Assembly (NCBI GenBank): GCA_965220665.1
Contig: CBDCQQ010000005.1
Coordinates: forward strand, 1,240,001-1,304,000
Direction of reading: 5' to 3'
DNA: 64,000 nt
From: JAJDZL01 sp965220665
Lineage (GTDB): Bacteria > Pseudomonadota > Gammaproteobacteria > Arenicellales > JAJDZL01
This document shows, in pieces, positions 44,819 through 54,015 of this stretch. Position numbers and translations under genes: made by a program. Each line of letters opens with the position of its first letter. The stretch's first letter is position 1. The notes under the pieces are model-generated. The model had not been told where the DNA came from, searched no databases, and saw only the letters and a program-made list of their open reading frames with translations.

Positions 44819-45847
44819 TTAGTTTGAAACGGATTGAGCTTGAGAATAGCCCTTGAGTTTTTGGTAAAGATCGTATTCGAGTGTCACGCCCTGTTCGGCG
44901 AATAGCGCACGGTTTAAAAATCGACGATTGCCGGGTAGTCGTACGTTCTCCTGTTCAAGCATGGCGCTGATCATCTCTTCAGCTCGCTGCGCGAAATCAC
45001 TGTTATAAGCGTCTGGGTCGATTGCTATGAAGAACTGCCCGACATTTGGTGGCCCACCACTATTTCCAGCAAAAAGTGATGCGTTGTACGACATACTGGG
45101 GCCTCCCAGTGCACCTGCGAGCAAGTCGACAATCATTGCCATAGCGACACCCTTGTAACCGCCCGCCGGTGACATAGACCCTTCAAGTCCGGCCTTTGGA
45201 TCGGTTGTTGGATTGCCATACTTGTCCAGCGCCCAGGTATCGGGAATCGGCTCTCCTTTATTGGCCGCTTGAACAACATTCACCTTCGCGGTGGTACTGG
45301 ATGACTGATCAATGAGGATCGGAAAATCATCGGGGCGAGGAAATGCAAATGCCATTGGATTGGTTCCAAAAAATGCGCGGGTTCCTCCCCAAGGTGCAAT
45401 TGCGACGGGTGAATTTGCAAATGCAAGGCCCACCAGTCCTTGTTCTGCAATTTTTTCGACATACCAGCCGATAACCCCGGCGGCGTAGGAATTTTGGAGG
45501 CAAAGCGAACCGATGCCATTGTTAAGCGCAACGCTGACAAACTTATCGAAAGTAAGAACAAAGGCAGAATGGGCAAATCCACTCCTGGCATCGCAGATGA
45601 CAACACCCGGCGCAGTTTGTTTGAAGGCGGCTTTTACTTGCCCGTTAACCTTGCCACAGAGGAGGTGTTCACAATAATGGGGTAGATAATTCAAACCGAC
45701 ATTTCGAATGCCGTCTGCTTCAGCATCGCGAATGGATTCAGCGACCGGCTTTGCATTATCTGGATTCGCACCACAACCGACAAGAGCATCAAGACTCAGT
45801 GAGAATACGTCATCCAATGTGAGGTGGACATTTTCGGTTGTAGTCAT
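44819..45847 (-). CDS. LDH2/malate-lactate dehydrogenase family oxidoreductase
   Basis: A 342-residue NAD(P)-dependent 2-hydroxyacid dehydrogenase of the family of ureidoglycolate dehydrogenase, sulfolactate dehydrogenase and diketogulonate reductase. Visible features are SIRDAEADGIRNVGLNYLPH, GFAHSAFVLTFDKFVSVALN, APWGGTRAFFGTNPMAFAFP, SMSPAGGYKGVAMAMIVDLL and FLNRALFAEQGVTL. This is not the classical LDH/MDH fold. The ATG at 45847 is taken over a TTG 21 bp upstream. The substrate cannot be set from the sequence, and the neighbours (msrA, rppH) give no pathway hint. Confidence 0.88.
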   Translation of the reverse strand: MTTTENVHLTLDDVFSLSLDALVGCGANPDNAKPVAESIRDAEADGIRNVGLNYLPHYCEHLLCGKVNGQVKAAFKQTAPGVVICDARSGFAHSAFVLTFDKFVSVALNNGIGSLCLQNSYAAGVIGWYVEKIAEQGLVGLAFANSPVAIAPWGGTRAFFGTNPMAFAFPRPDDFPILIDQSSSTTAKVNVVQAANKGEPIPDTWALDKYGNPTTDPKAGLEGSMSPAGGYKGVAMAMIVDLLAGALGGPSMSYNASLFAGNSGGPPNVGQFFIAIDPDAYNSDFAQRAEEMISAMLEQENVRLPGNRRFLNRALFAEQGVTLEYDLYQKLKGYSQAQSVSN

Positions 45848-45877
45848 CAGATTGCGATCAATTTGCAAAAAACAGAA

Positions 45878-46525
45878 TCAGACTTTCGCTTCAAGCGGTG
45901 CGTAACAGACTCCAGTACCGCCTAATCCGCAATAGCCAAACGGATTCTTGGCCAGATACTGCTGATGTTCTGCCTCTGCAAAGTAAAACTCGGAAGCATT
46001 CAGAATCTCGGTAGTAATCGGGCTAAATTTCCGGGCACGAAGCGACGATTCATAAGCTGAACGAGATTCGTGAGCTTGTGATGACTGTTCATCACCATAG
46101 ACATAAATGCCAGAACGATACTGTGTGCCGAGATCGTTGCCCTGTCGCATTCCCTGTGTAGGATCGTGACACTCCCAAAACACCCGAAGCAGTTCCTGAT
46201 ACGGGATTTGGTTCGGATCAAATACAACCCGTACCACCTCATTGTGACCTGTCAACCCAGTACAGACCTCCCGATAAGTCGGATTTGGAGTGTATCCACC
46301 CGAATAACCTGCTGCAGTGACGTATACGCCTTTGAGATACCAATACTGTTTTTCTACGCCCCAAAAGCAACCTGCACCAAACATGGCCAGTTCAGTACCT
46401 TCGGGATAGGGTTCAAACAAACTTCGATTGTTTGAAAAATGGGTTCGTGATGTCTCTATCGGAACACTGCGTCCCTTAAGAGCATCCTGCGGTGATGGCA
46501 TGGAACTTTTTCGTTTGAAGAACAT
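45878..46525 (-). CDS. msrA: Peptide methionine (S)-S-oxide reductase
   Basis: Repairs oxidised methionine in proteins. 215 residues with the catalytic motif GAGCFWGVEKQYW (the Cys is the nucleophile), AAGYSGGYTPNPTYREVCTG, GHNEVVRVVFDP, FWECHDPTQGMRQGNDLGTQ and YRSGIYV. The N-terminal 45 residues are extra, as in E. coli MsrA. The C-terminal CGLGGTGVCYAPL holds the recycling Cys residues. It starts 30 bp upstream of the LDH2-family gene on the same strand and may be co-transcribed with it. Confidence 0.97.
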   Translation of the reverse strand: MFFKRKSSMPSPQDALKGRSVPIETSRTHFSNNRSLFEPYPEGTELAMFGAGCFWGVEKQYWYLKGVYVTAAGYSGGYTPNPTYREVCTGLTGHNEVVRVVFDPNQIPYQELLRVFWECHDPTQGMRQGNDLGTQYRSGIYVYGDEQSSQAHESRSAYESSLRARKFSPITTEILNASEFYFAEAEHQQYLAKNPFGYCGLGGTGVCYAPLEAKV

Positions 46526-46911
46526 GGTTGTGCCTTACTGATCGAATGGTAAATTGCGTGATGCAGAATTCTGTCGACTCATCCCATTGTTAGAGTCGAC
46601 TCGCTGCCTGAATTTCGTCGTAAATGATATCTTCAAGTCCAACTCTCGTAGAAAGTGTCAGAACGTGCTCAAATTTTCATTACCTTGCAGAATGTGAATA
46701 ACCTTGAATCCTTTCATCAGAAACAAGTAATCTGCTAATGACGGGTGTTATTTGTTTCTGTGCCAGTGGGGACAGTTGCATCATGACCTGCTTTAACAAG
46801 TCGGTGCGCATATGATCGCAAATCCGCGCATGAAAAACTCAAGTCCTGTATGAACCGACTGTCAACAATTGATTGGTCCTGAAAGCCAGCCAAATCGCGG
46901 CGGATTGACCG
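46526..46911 (-). other. Spacer with a possible 43-residue ORF
   Basis: About 390 bp between panB and msrA, both on the minus strand. A minus-strand ATG at 46811 opens 43 codons (MRTDLLKQVMMQLSPLAQKQ...) ending at 46680. After two stop codons the same phase runs on for a further 28 codons (HVLTLSTRVGLEDIIYDEIQ...). The composition looks protein-like, so a decayed small gene is possible. I recognise no family. Confidence 0.25.
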
Positions 46912-47703
46912 TCATTCATAACAATGCTCAGGAGCGGGAAATTCGTGCGACTTGACAGCATGAACATAGGACTCAATTGCAGTTTGAATATCAGCGCTCT
47001 CTGCAAGAAAATTCTTGACAAACTTTGCGGGCCGACCCGGATATAAGCCCAGTAAATCATGTAACACCATAATCTGCCCATCTGTATGTGGTCCAGCACC
47101 AATGCCAATCACGGGTACCTGTAAGCTGTCAGTAATTTCCTGCCCAAGTTTGCTCGGTACGCATTCAAGCAGTATGAAACTGGCACCGGCATCTTGCAGA
47201 ACCAGTGCTTCATCAATCATTGTCTTTGCCTGATCCGGATCGCGGCCCTGAACGCGATAGCCGCCCAGGTGATTGACCGACTGCGGGGTCAATCCCATGT
47301 GTGCGCAGACCGGAACCCCTCGTTCGACCAAAAGTCGGGTAGACTCCGCTAGCCAGGCGCCTCCTTCGAGTTTGACGACCTGTGCACCTTCCCTCATCAG
47401 ACGTGCAGCATTTTCCAGAGTTGCATTCTCACTGTAATAGCTCATGAATGGCAGGTCCGCCATAAGAAATGCGCCGCGATTGCCTCGCTGGACACAGCGC
47501 ACGTGATACGTAACGTCTTCAATGGTTACCGGCAGACTGCTTTCATGTCCTTGCACGACCATTCCAAGAGAGTCTCCAACCAGTAGCAGTTCAACGCCAG
47601 CCTCGCTAGCAGCAACCGCTTCACAATAACCATAAGAGGTGAGGCAGGCGAATTTTTCGCCGCTGAGTTTCATATTGCGAAATGTATTGATGCTGATCTT
47701 CAT
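46912..47703 (-). CDS. panB: 3-methyl-2-oxobutanoate hydroxymethyltransferase
   Basis: Makes ketopantoate for pantothenate and CoA from alpha-ketoisovalerate and methylene-THF. 263 residues with KFACLTSYGYCEAVAASEAG, LLLVGDSLGMVVQGHESSLP, FLMADLPFMSY, GVPVCAHMGLTPQSVNHLGG, the catalytic Glu in FILLECVPS, and GIGAGPHTDGQIMVLHDLLG. panC does not follow, unlike in many gammaproteobacteria. It is one more user of one-carbon units in the window. Confidence 0.97.
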   Translation of the reverse strand: MKISINTFRNMKLSGEKFACLTSYGYCEAVAASEAGVELLLVGDSLGMVVQGHESSLPVTIEDVTYHVRCVQRGNRGAFLMADLPFMSYYSENATLENAARLMREGAQVVKLEGGAWLAESTRLLVERGVPVCAHMGLTPQSVNHLGGYRVQGRDPDQAKTMIDEALVLQDAGASFILLECVPSKLGQEITDSLQVPVIGIGAGPHTDGQIMVLHDLLGLYPGRPAKFVKNFLAESADIQTAIESYVHAVKSHEFPAPEHCYE

Positions 47704-47857
47704 GCCTGGAAATCTAAAATCTGGAATATGGCTACTTTATCTGATATGTCGGCAGCTTATGTCTGATTTTACAGGTACGATTGGGATGTGATACTCAACT
47801 GTCCATGGACTGACAAACAACCAAAACCTGCAATTGAATCACTTCAGGAAAAACTGA

Positions 47858-48058
47858 TTAGGACTCGTTTTTCTGCCAGCTACAGAATTCAGGCCAACTG
47901 CCGCCGAGCGGATGATCTTCAAATAAATCCGTCAATGCGTGGTGCTCATCGGCAGAGATCTGGACAATTTCTTCCAGAGATTTGCCACGCACCCGTACCC
48001 ACATCCACAGCAGAATGATTGCCATCATAGGATAAAGCAGATAGGCAGATATTGACAT
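47858..48058 (-). CDS. Small membrane protein coupled to the dioxygenase gene
   Basis: 66 residues. One membrane helix (about residues 3-22, AYLLYPMMAIILLWMWVRVR), then a positive patch and an acidic cytoplasmic tail SLEEIVQISADEHHALTDLF, ending GGSWPEFCSWQKNES. The ATG overlaps the stop of the PhyH-family gene by one base (TAATG), which argues that it is a real, translationally coupled gene. No family is recognised. The acidic tail with His and Cys might bind a partner or metal, but this is speculation. Confidence 0.6.
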   Translation of the reverse strand: MSISAYLLYPMMAIILLWMWVRVRGKSLEEIVQISADEHHALTDLFEDHPLGGSWPEFCSWQKNES

Positions 48059-48867
48059 TATTCAGTCCTCAATTTTATGTCGGGATGTTCTGCAGATCGC
48101 GTACCAGTGATGGGCTGGTTGTCGTGAGCGTAATAGGTAAACACGACCGCAAGCTTAGTGCGATCCGTCTGATTGCGACCAGCACTATGAAGCAATCGGC
48201 AATGAAAGAACAAGACGTCACCGGCATTCAGTTCGACCACCCTGGCCGTATTTGTCAGTTGTTGGTTTTTCTTGACATCAGTCCTGAAAAACAGTGCCGC
48301 GTCAAACTGTCCGCGATCGTAGGAGTTACGGTGCGAGCCTGGAATCACGATAAGACTTCCATTTTCACGGTCCTCATGACCAAGTGCCAGCCATGCTGTA
48401 ATCAACTCCGGTCGATCGAAACTCCAGTAGCGTATGTCTTGGTGCCATCCGGTTTCGCTACCATAGCCGGGGAATTTTGTCATTACGCAGTTGTGATGAT
48501 TCTGGCTGACCTGAAGTTCATCTGATTGCAGCAGGTTGCCTACATGTCTAGTGATTTCGGGACTTAGAGCCCACCGTCTGAACACCTCGTCCCGCGCGAA
48601 TGCGTTCAAGAGTCGACGCGGTGTGTCTCCCCCGGGAGAAGTACGTGATGGGGGTGAGCCCGGATAATGGACTTCGGCTTCGTATTCGACAGGTGCAAGA
48701 GCCGGGTAAAGCGACTCTTCAATCACCTGCAGCATTTCATTTCGCACACTTTCTTTACATAGATCGCGCACGACCAGATACCCATCTCTCTGAAAGGCAG
48801 AAAGATCTTTTTTATCCAACCAGGCTGCTCGCCCTGCTGAATCTTGAGTTTGCGATTTCTCGCTCAT
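48058..48867 (-). CDS. Phytanoyl-CoA dioxygenase (PhyH) family Fe(II)/2-oxoglutarate oxygenase
   Basis: 269 residues. The Fe(II) facial triad is visible as His and Asp in GWHQDIRYWSF and the distal His in FHCRLLHSAGRNQT; the Arg binding 2-oxoglutarate is probably the one after it in the same segment. The region GSLIVIPGSHRNS is typical of the PhyH family. The N-terminal KDLSAFQRDGYLVVRDL is the usual opening, so the ATG at 48867 is preferred over a TTG 21 bp upstream. Substrates in the family range from phytanoyl-CoA to ectoine and secondary metabolites; none can be named here. Coupled to the small membrane protein downstream. Confidence 0.88.
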   Translation of the reverse strand: MSEKSQTQDSAGRAAWLDKKDLSAFQRDGYLVVRDLCKESVRNEMLQVIEESLYPALAPVEYEAEVHYPGSPPSRTSPGGDTPRRLLNAFARDEVFRRWALSPEITRHVGNLLQSDELQVSQNHHNCVMTKFPGYGSETGWHQDIRYWSFDRPELITAWLALGHEDRENGSLIVIPGSHRNSYDRGQFDAALFFRTDVKKNQQLTNTARVVELNAGDVLFFHCRLLHSAGRNQTDRTKLAVVFTYYAHDNQPITGTRSAEHPDIKLRTE

Positions 48868-48969
48868 TGATAAAGGTTGATTAGTCAATTTAATTTGCCT
48901 GATCAGCTGCTTCGATTTTCTTTATGAAGTTGATTCAGATTATACAAATCGGTGATTTTGTGCCGAACG

Positions 48970-49668
48970 TTACGCTGAATGCGCGTAGAGCAATTCAAAC
49001 ACTTGGCTACCGGATTGGCTGGCCTTTCTGGCATAGCGAGTTTGCCATAGCTTATCTTGCTCTCCTGCTGCATCTTGTTCAGGTGTCATTCTTTTAAGAT
49101 TGGGGTTTTCTTCAAGAATCTCAAGAACCTGCTGCGCGTAGTCACTTGAATCCGTAACGACCAAGATGGTACCTCCAACCGCCAGGCGGTCTACACACAG
49201 TTCAACAAATTCAGAGTTAACCAGACGGCGCTTTCGATGACGTAACTTCGGCCAGGGGTCGGGAAACAATATGATGAATTCGTTCACTGCATTGGAGGGT
49301 ACCTGTTGCAGCAGAACGTCCCTCGCATCATTTGTTGATACCCGAACGTTATTCACATTGTTATTATGGAGCCGGAGCAGGCATTTGCCTACACCCGGTC
49401 GATACACTTCAATACCGAGATAAGCGGTAGTTCTATTCTGCTGAGCTCGATGAACCAGGGTTTCACCATCCCCGAAACCAATTTCAATTGCAAATCGACT
49501 CGTACCTGGAAATACTTCCGAGACGCATATTGGTGAATCGGTTGGCGGCAGTTCATACAGACTTAGCAACTCAGCAAGTGCTTTTTTCTGAGCAGGTGTG
49601 ATTCGACTCTCACGCCGCGCATACGTTTTGACACGATATTGTTTGCTACCCGATTCCGTGACTGTCAT
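48970..49668 (-). CDS. trmB: tRNA (guanine-N7)-methyltransferase
   Basis: Methylates G46 of tRNA. 232 residues with the SAM loop FAIEIGFGDGETLVHRAQQN, YLGIEVYRPGVGKCLLRL, the signature IILFPDPWPKLRHRKRRL and the C-terminal KLWQTRYARKASQSGSQVFEL. The length is normal. Genes often beside it (mutY, yggL, thiG) are absent. It stands between the PhyH-family gene and the GMC oxidoreductase gene. Confidence 0.96.
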   Translation of the reverse strand: MTVTESGSKQYRVKTYARRESRITPAQKKALAELLSLYELPPTDSPICVSEVFPGTSRFAIEIGFGDGETLVHRAQQNRTTAYLGIEVYRPGVGKCLLRLHNNNVNNVRVSTNDARDVLLQQVPSNAVNEFIILFPDPWPKLRHRKRRLVNSEFVELCVDRLAVGGTILVVTDSSDYAQQVLEILEENPNLKRMTPEQDAAGEQDKLWQTRYARKASQSGSQVFELLYAHSA

Positions 49669-49751
49669 TTGAATTTATTACTCGGTAATGGGACTTTCAG
49701 AGCTTCCAAGTCGTATCTAAATATTGATAGGTGATGATAGGTCGGAACACG

Positions 49752-51344
49752 TCAATTTAAAAGCATTGCTGCCGCGCGTTCCCCGATCATAAGGCTTGGT
49801 GCATTGATGTTACCGTTGGTAATGAAGGGCATCACGGACGCATCGGCGATTCTCAGATTTTCGATTCCATGTACTCGAAGCTCGCTATTCACAACCGACA
49901 TTTCATCGTTACCAATTTTGCAAGTACCACACGGATGATAAGCACTGTTTGCGTTCTCCCTCACATAAGCATCAATGTCGGCGTTCGAAACGACGTCTGG
50001 GCCTGGTGATACTTCCGGACCGCGACAAAAATCAAACGCTTTCATGGCCGCAATATCTCGGGTAATTTGAATGCACTGACGAAACTCTTCAATATCCCGC
50101 TGACTTGATAGTCCGTTCAAGAGGATTCGGGGTGCGTCCAACGGGTTTGAGGATTTCAATTTAACCCACCCTCGGCTTTGTGGCCTGACGGGTCCTACGT
50201 CAAAACAGTATCCATCTTTATCTGGCGGTGGTGACCAGCCTTCCAGAAAATAAGGCCAGAAATGGTATTGCAGGTTCGGATATTCAACATCGTCTGAAGT
50301 TCGCAGGAATCCGCCAACCCGGCTGACTGGTGTCGAGGCTGGACCACTGTGGAACAGGAACCACCGAAGTCCCGCAAGCAGCATATTGTGCTTTCGCAGC
50401 AGACGATTTCTGGAAAGTCCTTTCGGGCATCGATGCTTCACATGTACTTCAAGGTGGTCCTGAAGGTTTCTGCCGACACCTTGCAGATTGACAAGGGGTT
50501 CAATGTTGAATTGTCTGAGCTCATCTGCGGGTCCAATTCCAGACAGCATCAGTATCTGTGGCGTCTGAAAAGCACCAGCGGAAACAATCACTTCTCGCTC
50601 TGTATAAGCCGTGTAGCACGTACCGTCATGAAGGTATTCGACTCCACGTGCCTGATCCTTGCTAATGATCAGCCGCGTTGCATGTGCTCCGGATAACAGA
50701 TGTAAATTTGGTCTTGGCAGAATGGAGTGCAGCAGCTTTGCAGTTCCGTAGCGAAAACCGCCGCCAATATTCGCATCGAATGCACTGACTCCTTCCTGCT
50801 CCGCTCCGTTATAGTCGTCTACTATGCGATATCCAGCCTGTTCTCCTGCTTTTAGATATGCCAACTCAATCGGGTGGAGATTTGACATATGTTCAACTGC
50901 GACGGGTCCGTTTCCGCCCCGGAATTGTGATGGTCCCGAGGCGTAAGTTTCCATACTTTTGAAATACGGAAGAACATCGTCATAGGACCACCCTTTCGCT
51001 CCTTCTCGTACCCAATTGTCGTAGTCCTGACGATGCCCGCGGACAAACACCATGCCATTCAGTGAGGACGACCCGCCGATCACTTTGCCGCGTGGTTGAA
51101 ACAGTATGCGATTGTTCATGTAGGGTTCGGGGTCGGTTTCGAAGCTCCAGTTTCGTGGACCACCCAGAAAATTCTGACGGGCAGCTGCCGGCATGCGAAT
51201 TGTCCAATGGTGTTCCGCTGATCCGGCTTCGAGTAACAGAATACGGAGCGACGGATCTTCAGACAGACGATAGCTAAGCAGACCTCCAGCAGATCCAGAA
51301 CCAATCACGATATAGTCATATTGATCCTTGTTTTTCGTGTTCAT
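49752..51344 (-). CDS. GMC-family FAD oxidoreductase (choline dehydrogenase-like)
   Basis: 530 residues. FAD-binding motif DYIVIGSGSAGGLLSYRL at the N-terminus, then LLLEAGSAEH, the GMC signature 1 PRGKVIGGSSSLNGMVFVRG, signature 2 SAGAFQTPQILMLSGIGP, and the C-terminal active-site region AYHPCGTCKIG with His, followed by GNINAPSLMIGERAA (the second active-site residue is Asn). The family includes choline and alcohol dehydrogenases. Betaine synthesis would feed the N-methylglycine oxidation route elsewhere in the window, but betB is absent here and the alcohol substrate is open. Probably cytoplasmic or membrane-associated. Confidence 0.92.
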   Translation of the reverse strand: MNTKNKDQYDYIVIGSGSAGGLLSYRLSEDPSLRILLLEAGSAEHHWTIRMPAAARQNFLGGPRNWSFETDPEPYMNNRILFQPRGKVIGGSSSLNGMVFVRGHRQDYDNWVREGAKGWSYDDVLPYFKSMETYASGPSQFRGGNGPVAVEHMSNLHPIELAYLKAGEQAGYRIVDDYNGAEQEGVSAFDANIGGGFRYGTAKLLHSILPRPNLHLLSGAHATRLIISKDQARGVEYLHDGTCYTAYTEREVIVSAGAFQTPQILMLSGIGPADELRQFNIEPLVNLQGVGRNLQDHLEVHVKHRCPKGLSRNRLLRKHNMLLAGLRWFLFHSGPASTPVSRVGGFLRTSDDVEYPNLQYHFWPYFLEGWSPPPDKDGYCFDVGPVRPQSRGWVKLKSSNPLDAPRILLNGLSSQRDIEEFRQCIQITRDIAAMKAFDFCRGPEVSPGPDVVSNADIDAYVRENANSAYHPCGTCKIGNDEMSVVNSELRVHGIENLRIADASVMPFITNGNINAPSLMIGERAAAMLLN

Positions 51345-51515
51345 CAGACGCGGGAGATTGATGGTTTAAAGAAATTAAAACGACAGTTCACAACCGGCAA
51401 GGTGCAGAAAAAACGGCAAAGAATGGCTCTACCTAACCAAACCAAAAACAGCGCACCTGTCACAATGAAAGTTCTGTTCTGGCTGCTCTATGGGTTTGAA
51501 TGACACAAAGAGTAT

Positions 51516-52517
51516 TCAGTCCCCATAGTGAATCATCGATGCGTTTTCGTTGTCTTCGTTAATATCGTCAATCGCGGTTTCAATATCTGCAATAGCGCGC
51601 TTCAGATGCTCAGTGATGGTTTGTCGATCATCAGTATAAGGAATGGTTTCAATCAACTGATGTAGCTTACCGACTGACAGCCAAGCCTTGTGCCGCGCCC
51701 ACTCCGTAAATAGAACGTGGTGTGGGTCGACCAGGGTCAAATCTGAAAATCGGCATACATCTTCTGCCTGCGAATTCAGCGGTACGTAACCATTAACCAG
51801 TGTAATTCTTTCGGCTCGCTGAGTCAGTCGAGTGGCCCGATGAACAACCATATTGCCGTGCAACACAATGGCATACCCAGCCCCTGGAAAATTGGGGCTG
51901 ACAGCCCGGTCATCCGGTATGGGTATGCCTTTATCTGAAAATTCCTGTGCTTCGTCTCGAGTACCCAGGAAGTACTGAAAATCGCCGCCCTGGAATTCGG
52001 TAGGGTCGGATAGCATTAACACGTAGTCGAGTCCAAGGGTATCGTAGTGCCACTTGTCAACTGCGCGGTCCAGATCGTCCGGTGCGAAATTCAAATGTCC
52101 CAGATGCAGTGGCATGGTATGCGGTGCAACGGGTGTTTCGAATATTTCACTCAAAAATTCAGTCACTTCGCGGCTCATGCAAAAGTCGCGTAAAAATTCA
52201 GACTGGTAGGTTCCACCACGAACCATGTTCTCAATTCGTTCGCAGTTGACTGCATACTTTCTGAGTGAACGGGCAACATCAAGCATGACCTCGACCCCTT
52301 CATCTGACAAGAGTCTGACGGCACTGGAAACCGCGAAGTCGGTTGAACAATTTTTAATCTGATCGGGTCCATAACCGAGATCGCCTAGCCGCGATACTGA
52401 CTCCGGGGGCTCTAACTGAAGGTGTCGAACAGGATCAAATTTGACCGGTTCACCATGGTAGTGGTAGCCGTCTGGCGAGCGATCGGGAAATGGTAGTGGT
52501 GAATTCAAACTTTGCAT
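51516..52517 (-). CDS. Fe(II)/2-oxoglutarate oxygenase-like protein
   Basis: 333 residues with a double-stranded beta-helix core. The likely metal ligands are His and Asp in DKWHYDTLGLDYVLMLSD and the distal His in GNMVVHRATRLTQRAERITL, with the Arg in RAERITL well placed for 2-oxoglutarate. The N-terminal third (VRLLSDEGVEVMLDVARSLR, a helical stretch) and the C-terminal helical tail (KRAIADIETAIDDINEDNEN) are extensions. No closer family is recognised. The context (a second 2OG-type oxygenase and a GMC oxidase nearby) suggests a small oxidative catabolism cluster. The gene is separated from its neighbours by more than 170 bp on each side. Confidence 0.75.
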   Translation of the reverse strand: MQSLNSPLPFPDRSPDGYHYHGEPVKFDPVRHLQLEPPESVSRLGDLGYGPDQIKNCSTDFAVSSAVRLLSDEGVEVMLDVARSLRKYAVNCERIENMVRGGTYQSEFLRDFCMSREVTEFLSEIFETPVAPHTMPLHLGHLNFAPDDLDRAVDKWHYDTLGLDYVLMLSDPTEFQGGDFQYFLGTRDEAQEFSDKGIPIPDDRAVSPNFPGAGYAIVLHGNMVVHRATRLTQRAERITLVNGYVPLNSQAEDVCRFSDLTLVDPHHVLFTEWARHKAWLSVGKLHQLIETIPYTDDRQTITEHLKRAIADIETAIDDINEDNENASMIHYGD

Positions 52518-52725
52518 ACCTATTGACCTGACAATCGAAAGCGTTCTAGTGTTTATGAGCGAAATTTTAAACTGACTTAGAGAGTTGCAAAATCAAATTG
52601 TGCGTACCAACTCCGGTGCGAAACCAACGACGTCAAATTGTCAATTCCTTTGCCGGTCATTGCGATCATTGCGGGTGCAATAAAATATGTGCGGTCAATT
52701 CATCCGATACTCTCTATTTCACAGC

Positions 52726-53346
52726 GTGCTCCAAATCAATAACCTCGCCGGTACGAGAGGTGAACGCTTGCTGTTCAAGAATCTTTCGTTTGCTGTAAAC
52801 GGGGGTGAATTGTTATTGATCAAGGGGCGAAATGGTGCTGGCAAAACCAGTCTACTGCGTCTTATTTGCGGACTTGCCACACCCGAAACCGGTGAAATCC
52901 TGTGGAATGGTGAATCAATTGCCAACATTCGATCCGAGTACTTTCGTTCACTGGTTTTTGTCGGTCACGACAACGGTGTGAATCTCGATTTGACAGTTCA
53001 GGAAAACCTGAATTTTCATCAGGTGATAAAAGGAAATCCTTCCGCAAATTCAATCCCTGAAGTTCTGGAGCGATTGGGTATTTCCCGATATCTGAAGGTG
53101 CCTTGCCGGTTTTTGTCAGCTGGGCAGAAAAGACGCGTCGCTTTATGTAGGCTTGTAATTTCAGATGCAAGGTTGTGGCTGCTCGACGAGCCATTTACTT
53201 CACTGGATGAACGGGCACTTGATGCTGTGAAAAATCTAATCATTCAGCATCTGGAACAGGGACGACTGTGTCTTGCGACTTCCCATCAGACGATCGACTG
53301 GAGAGACAGTAAAGTCAACCAAATTCGGTTGGGGGAAGTTTCATGA
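52726..53346 (+). CDS. ccmA: Heme exporter ATP-binding protein
   Basis: ATPase of the CcmABCD complex that releases holo-CcmE in cytochrome c maturation. From the GTG at 52726 the product starts MLQINNLAGTRGERLLFKNL, as in known CcmA, with Walker A GRNGAGKT at residues 34-41, signature LSAGQKRRVALCRL and Walker B LWLLDEPFTSLD. An ATG 39 bp upstream would add a non-homologous leader; neither start has a strong ribosome-binding site. The stop overlaps ccmB by 4 bp (ATGA). Confidence 0.95.
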   Translation: MLQINNLAGTRGERLLFKNLSFAVNGGELLLIKGRNGAGKTSLLRLICGLATPETGEILWNGESIANIRSEYFRSLVFVGHDNGVNLDLTVQENLNFHQVIKGNPSANSIPEVLERLGISRYLKVPCRFLSAGQKRRVALCRLVISDARLWLLDEPFTSLDERALDAVKNLIIQHLEQGRLCLATSHQTIDWRDSKVNQIRLGEVS

Positions 53347-54014
53347 CTGGTGCATTTGGAGCGCTCTTAAAACGCGACCTGACACTGGTTGCCAGAACAC
53401 CGGGTGATTACACAACACCAGTCATATTTTTCGTTGTCTGCACCACGCTTTTTTCGTTTGTCGCCGGCAAGGATATTGCAGTACTAAAGTCAATTGGACC
53501 CGGTGTGATCTGGGTTTCTGCACTTCTTGCCTCCATGCTTTCGCTGGAAGGATTGTTTCGAAGTGACTACGAAGATGGGACACTAGAGCAAATTCTGACG
53601 GCACCTGTACCACTACCACTAATGGTACTGGCAAAAGCCTTTGCCCACTGGATCTCTGCTGGCTTACCACTACTGCTGATTAGTCCGATTCTGGGTATAC
53701 TAATGAATCTTGATTTCCACAGCACGGCGATATTAGTAGTGACAATTGCGATCAGTACACCCACTTTCAGTCTGATTGGTATATTTGGTGCAGCATTGGT
53801 CATCAGCCAGAAAAAAGCAGGAATGCTGCTCTCGCTGCTGACATTGCCACTTTGTATTCCCATCCTGATTTTTTCCGTTTCAGCTGTATCGGCTGCCGCT
53901 GATCAATTGCCAATTGGCGGGCATCTGATGTTGCTTGGTGCATTCTTTGTGTTTACCTTGACGCTATCGCCGTTTGGTACTGCAGGTGCGCTTCGAATTA
54001 TGTTGAGCAATTGA
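53343..54014 (+). CDS. ccmB: Heme exporter membrane subunit
   Basis: A 223-residue six-helix membrane protein of the CcmABCD complex. LLKRDLTLVARTPGDYTTPV at the N-terminus and SLEGLFRSDYEDGTLEQILT are the CcmB hallmarks. The C-terminus ends in a hydrophobic helix (FVFTLTLSPFGTAGALRIML). It overlaps ccmA by 4 bp and is followed by ccmC after one base, so translation is coupled. Confidence 0.96.
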   Translation: MTGAFGALLKRDLTLVARTPGDYTTPVIFFVVCTTLFSFVAGKDIAVLKSIGPGVIWVSALLASMLSLEGLFRSDYEDGTLEQILTAPVPLPLMVLAKAFAHWISAGLPLLLISPILGILMNLDFHSTAILVVTIAISTPTFSLIGIFGAALVISQKKAGMLLSLLTLPLCIPILIFSVSAVSAAADQLPIGGHLMLLGAFFVFTLTLSPFGTAGALRIMLSN

Positions 54015-54015
54015 G

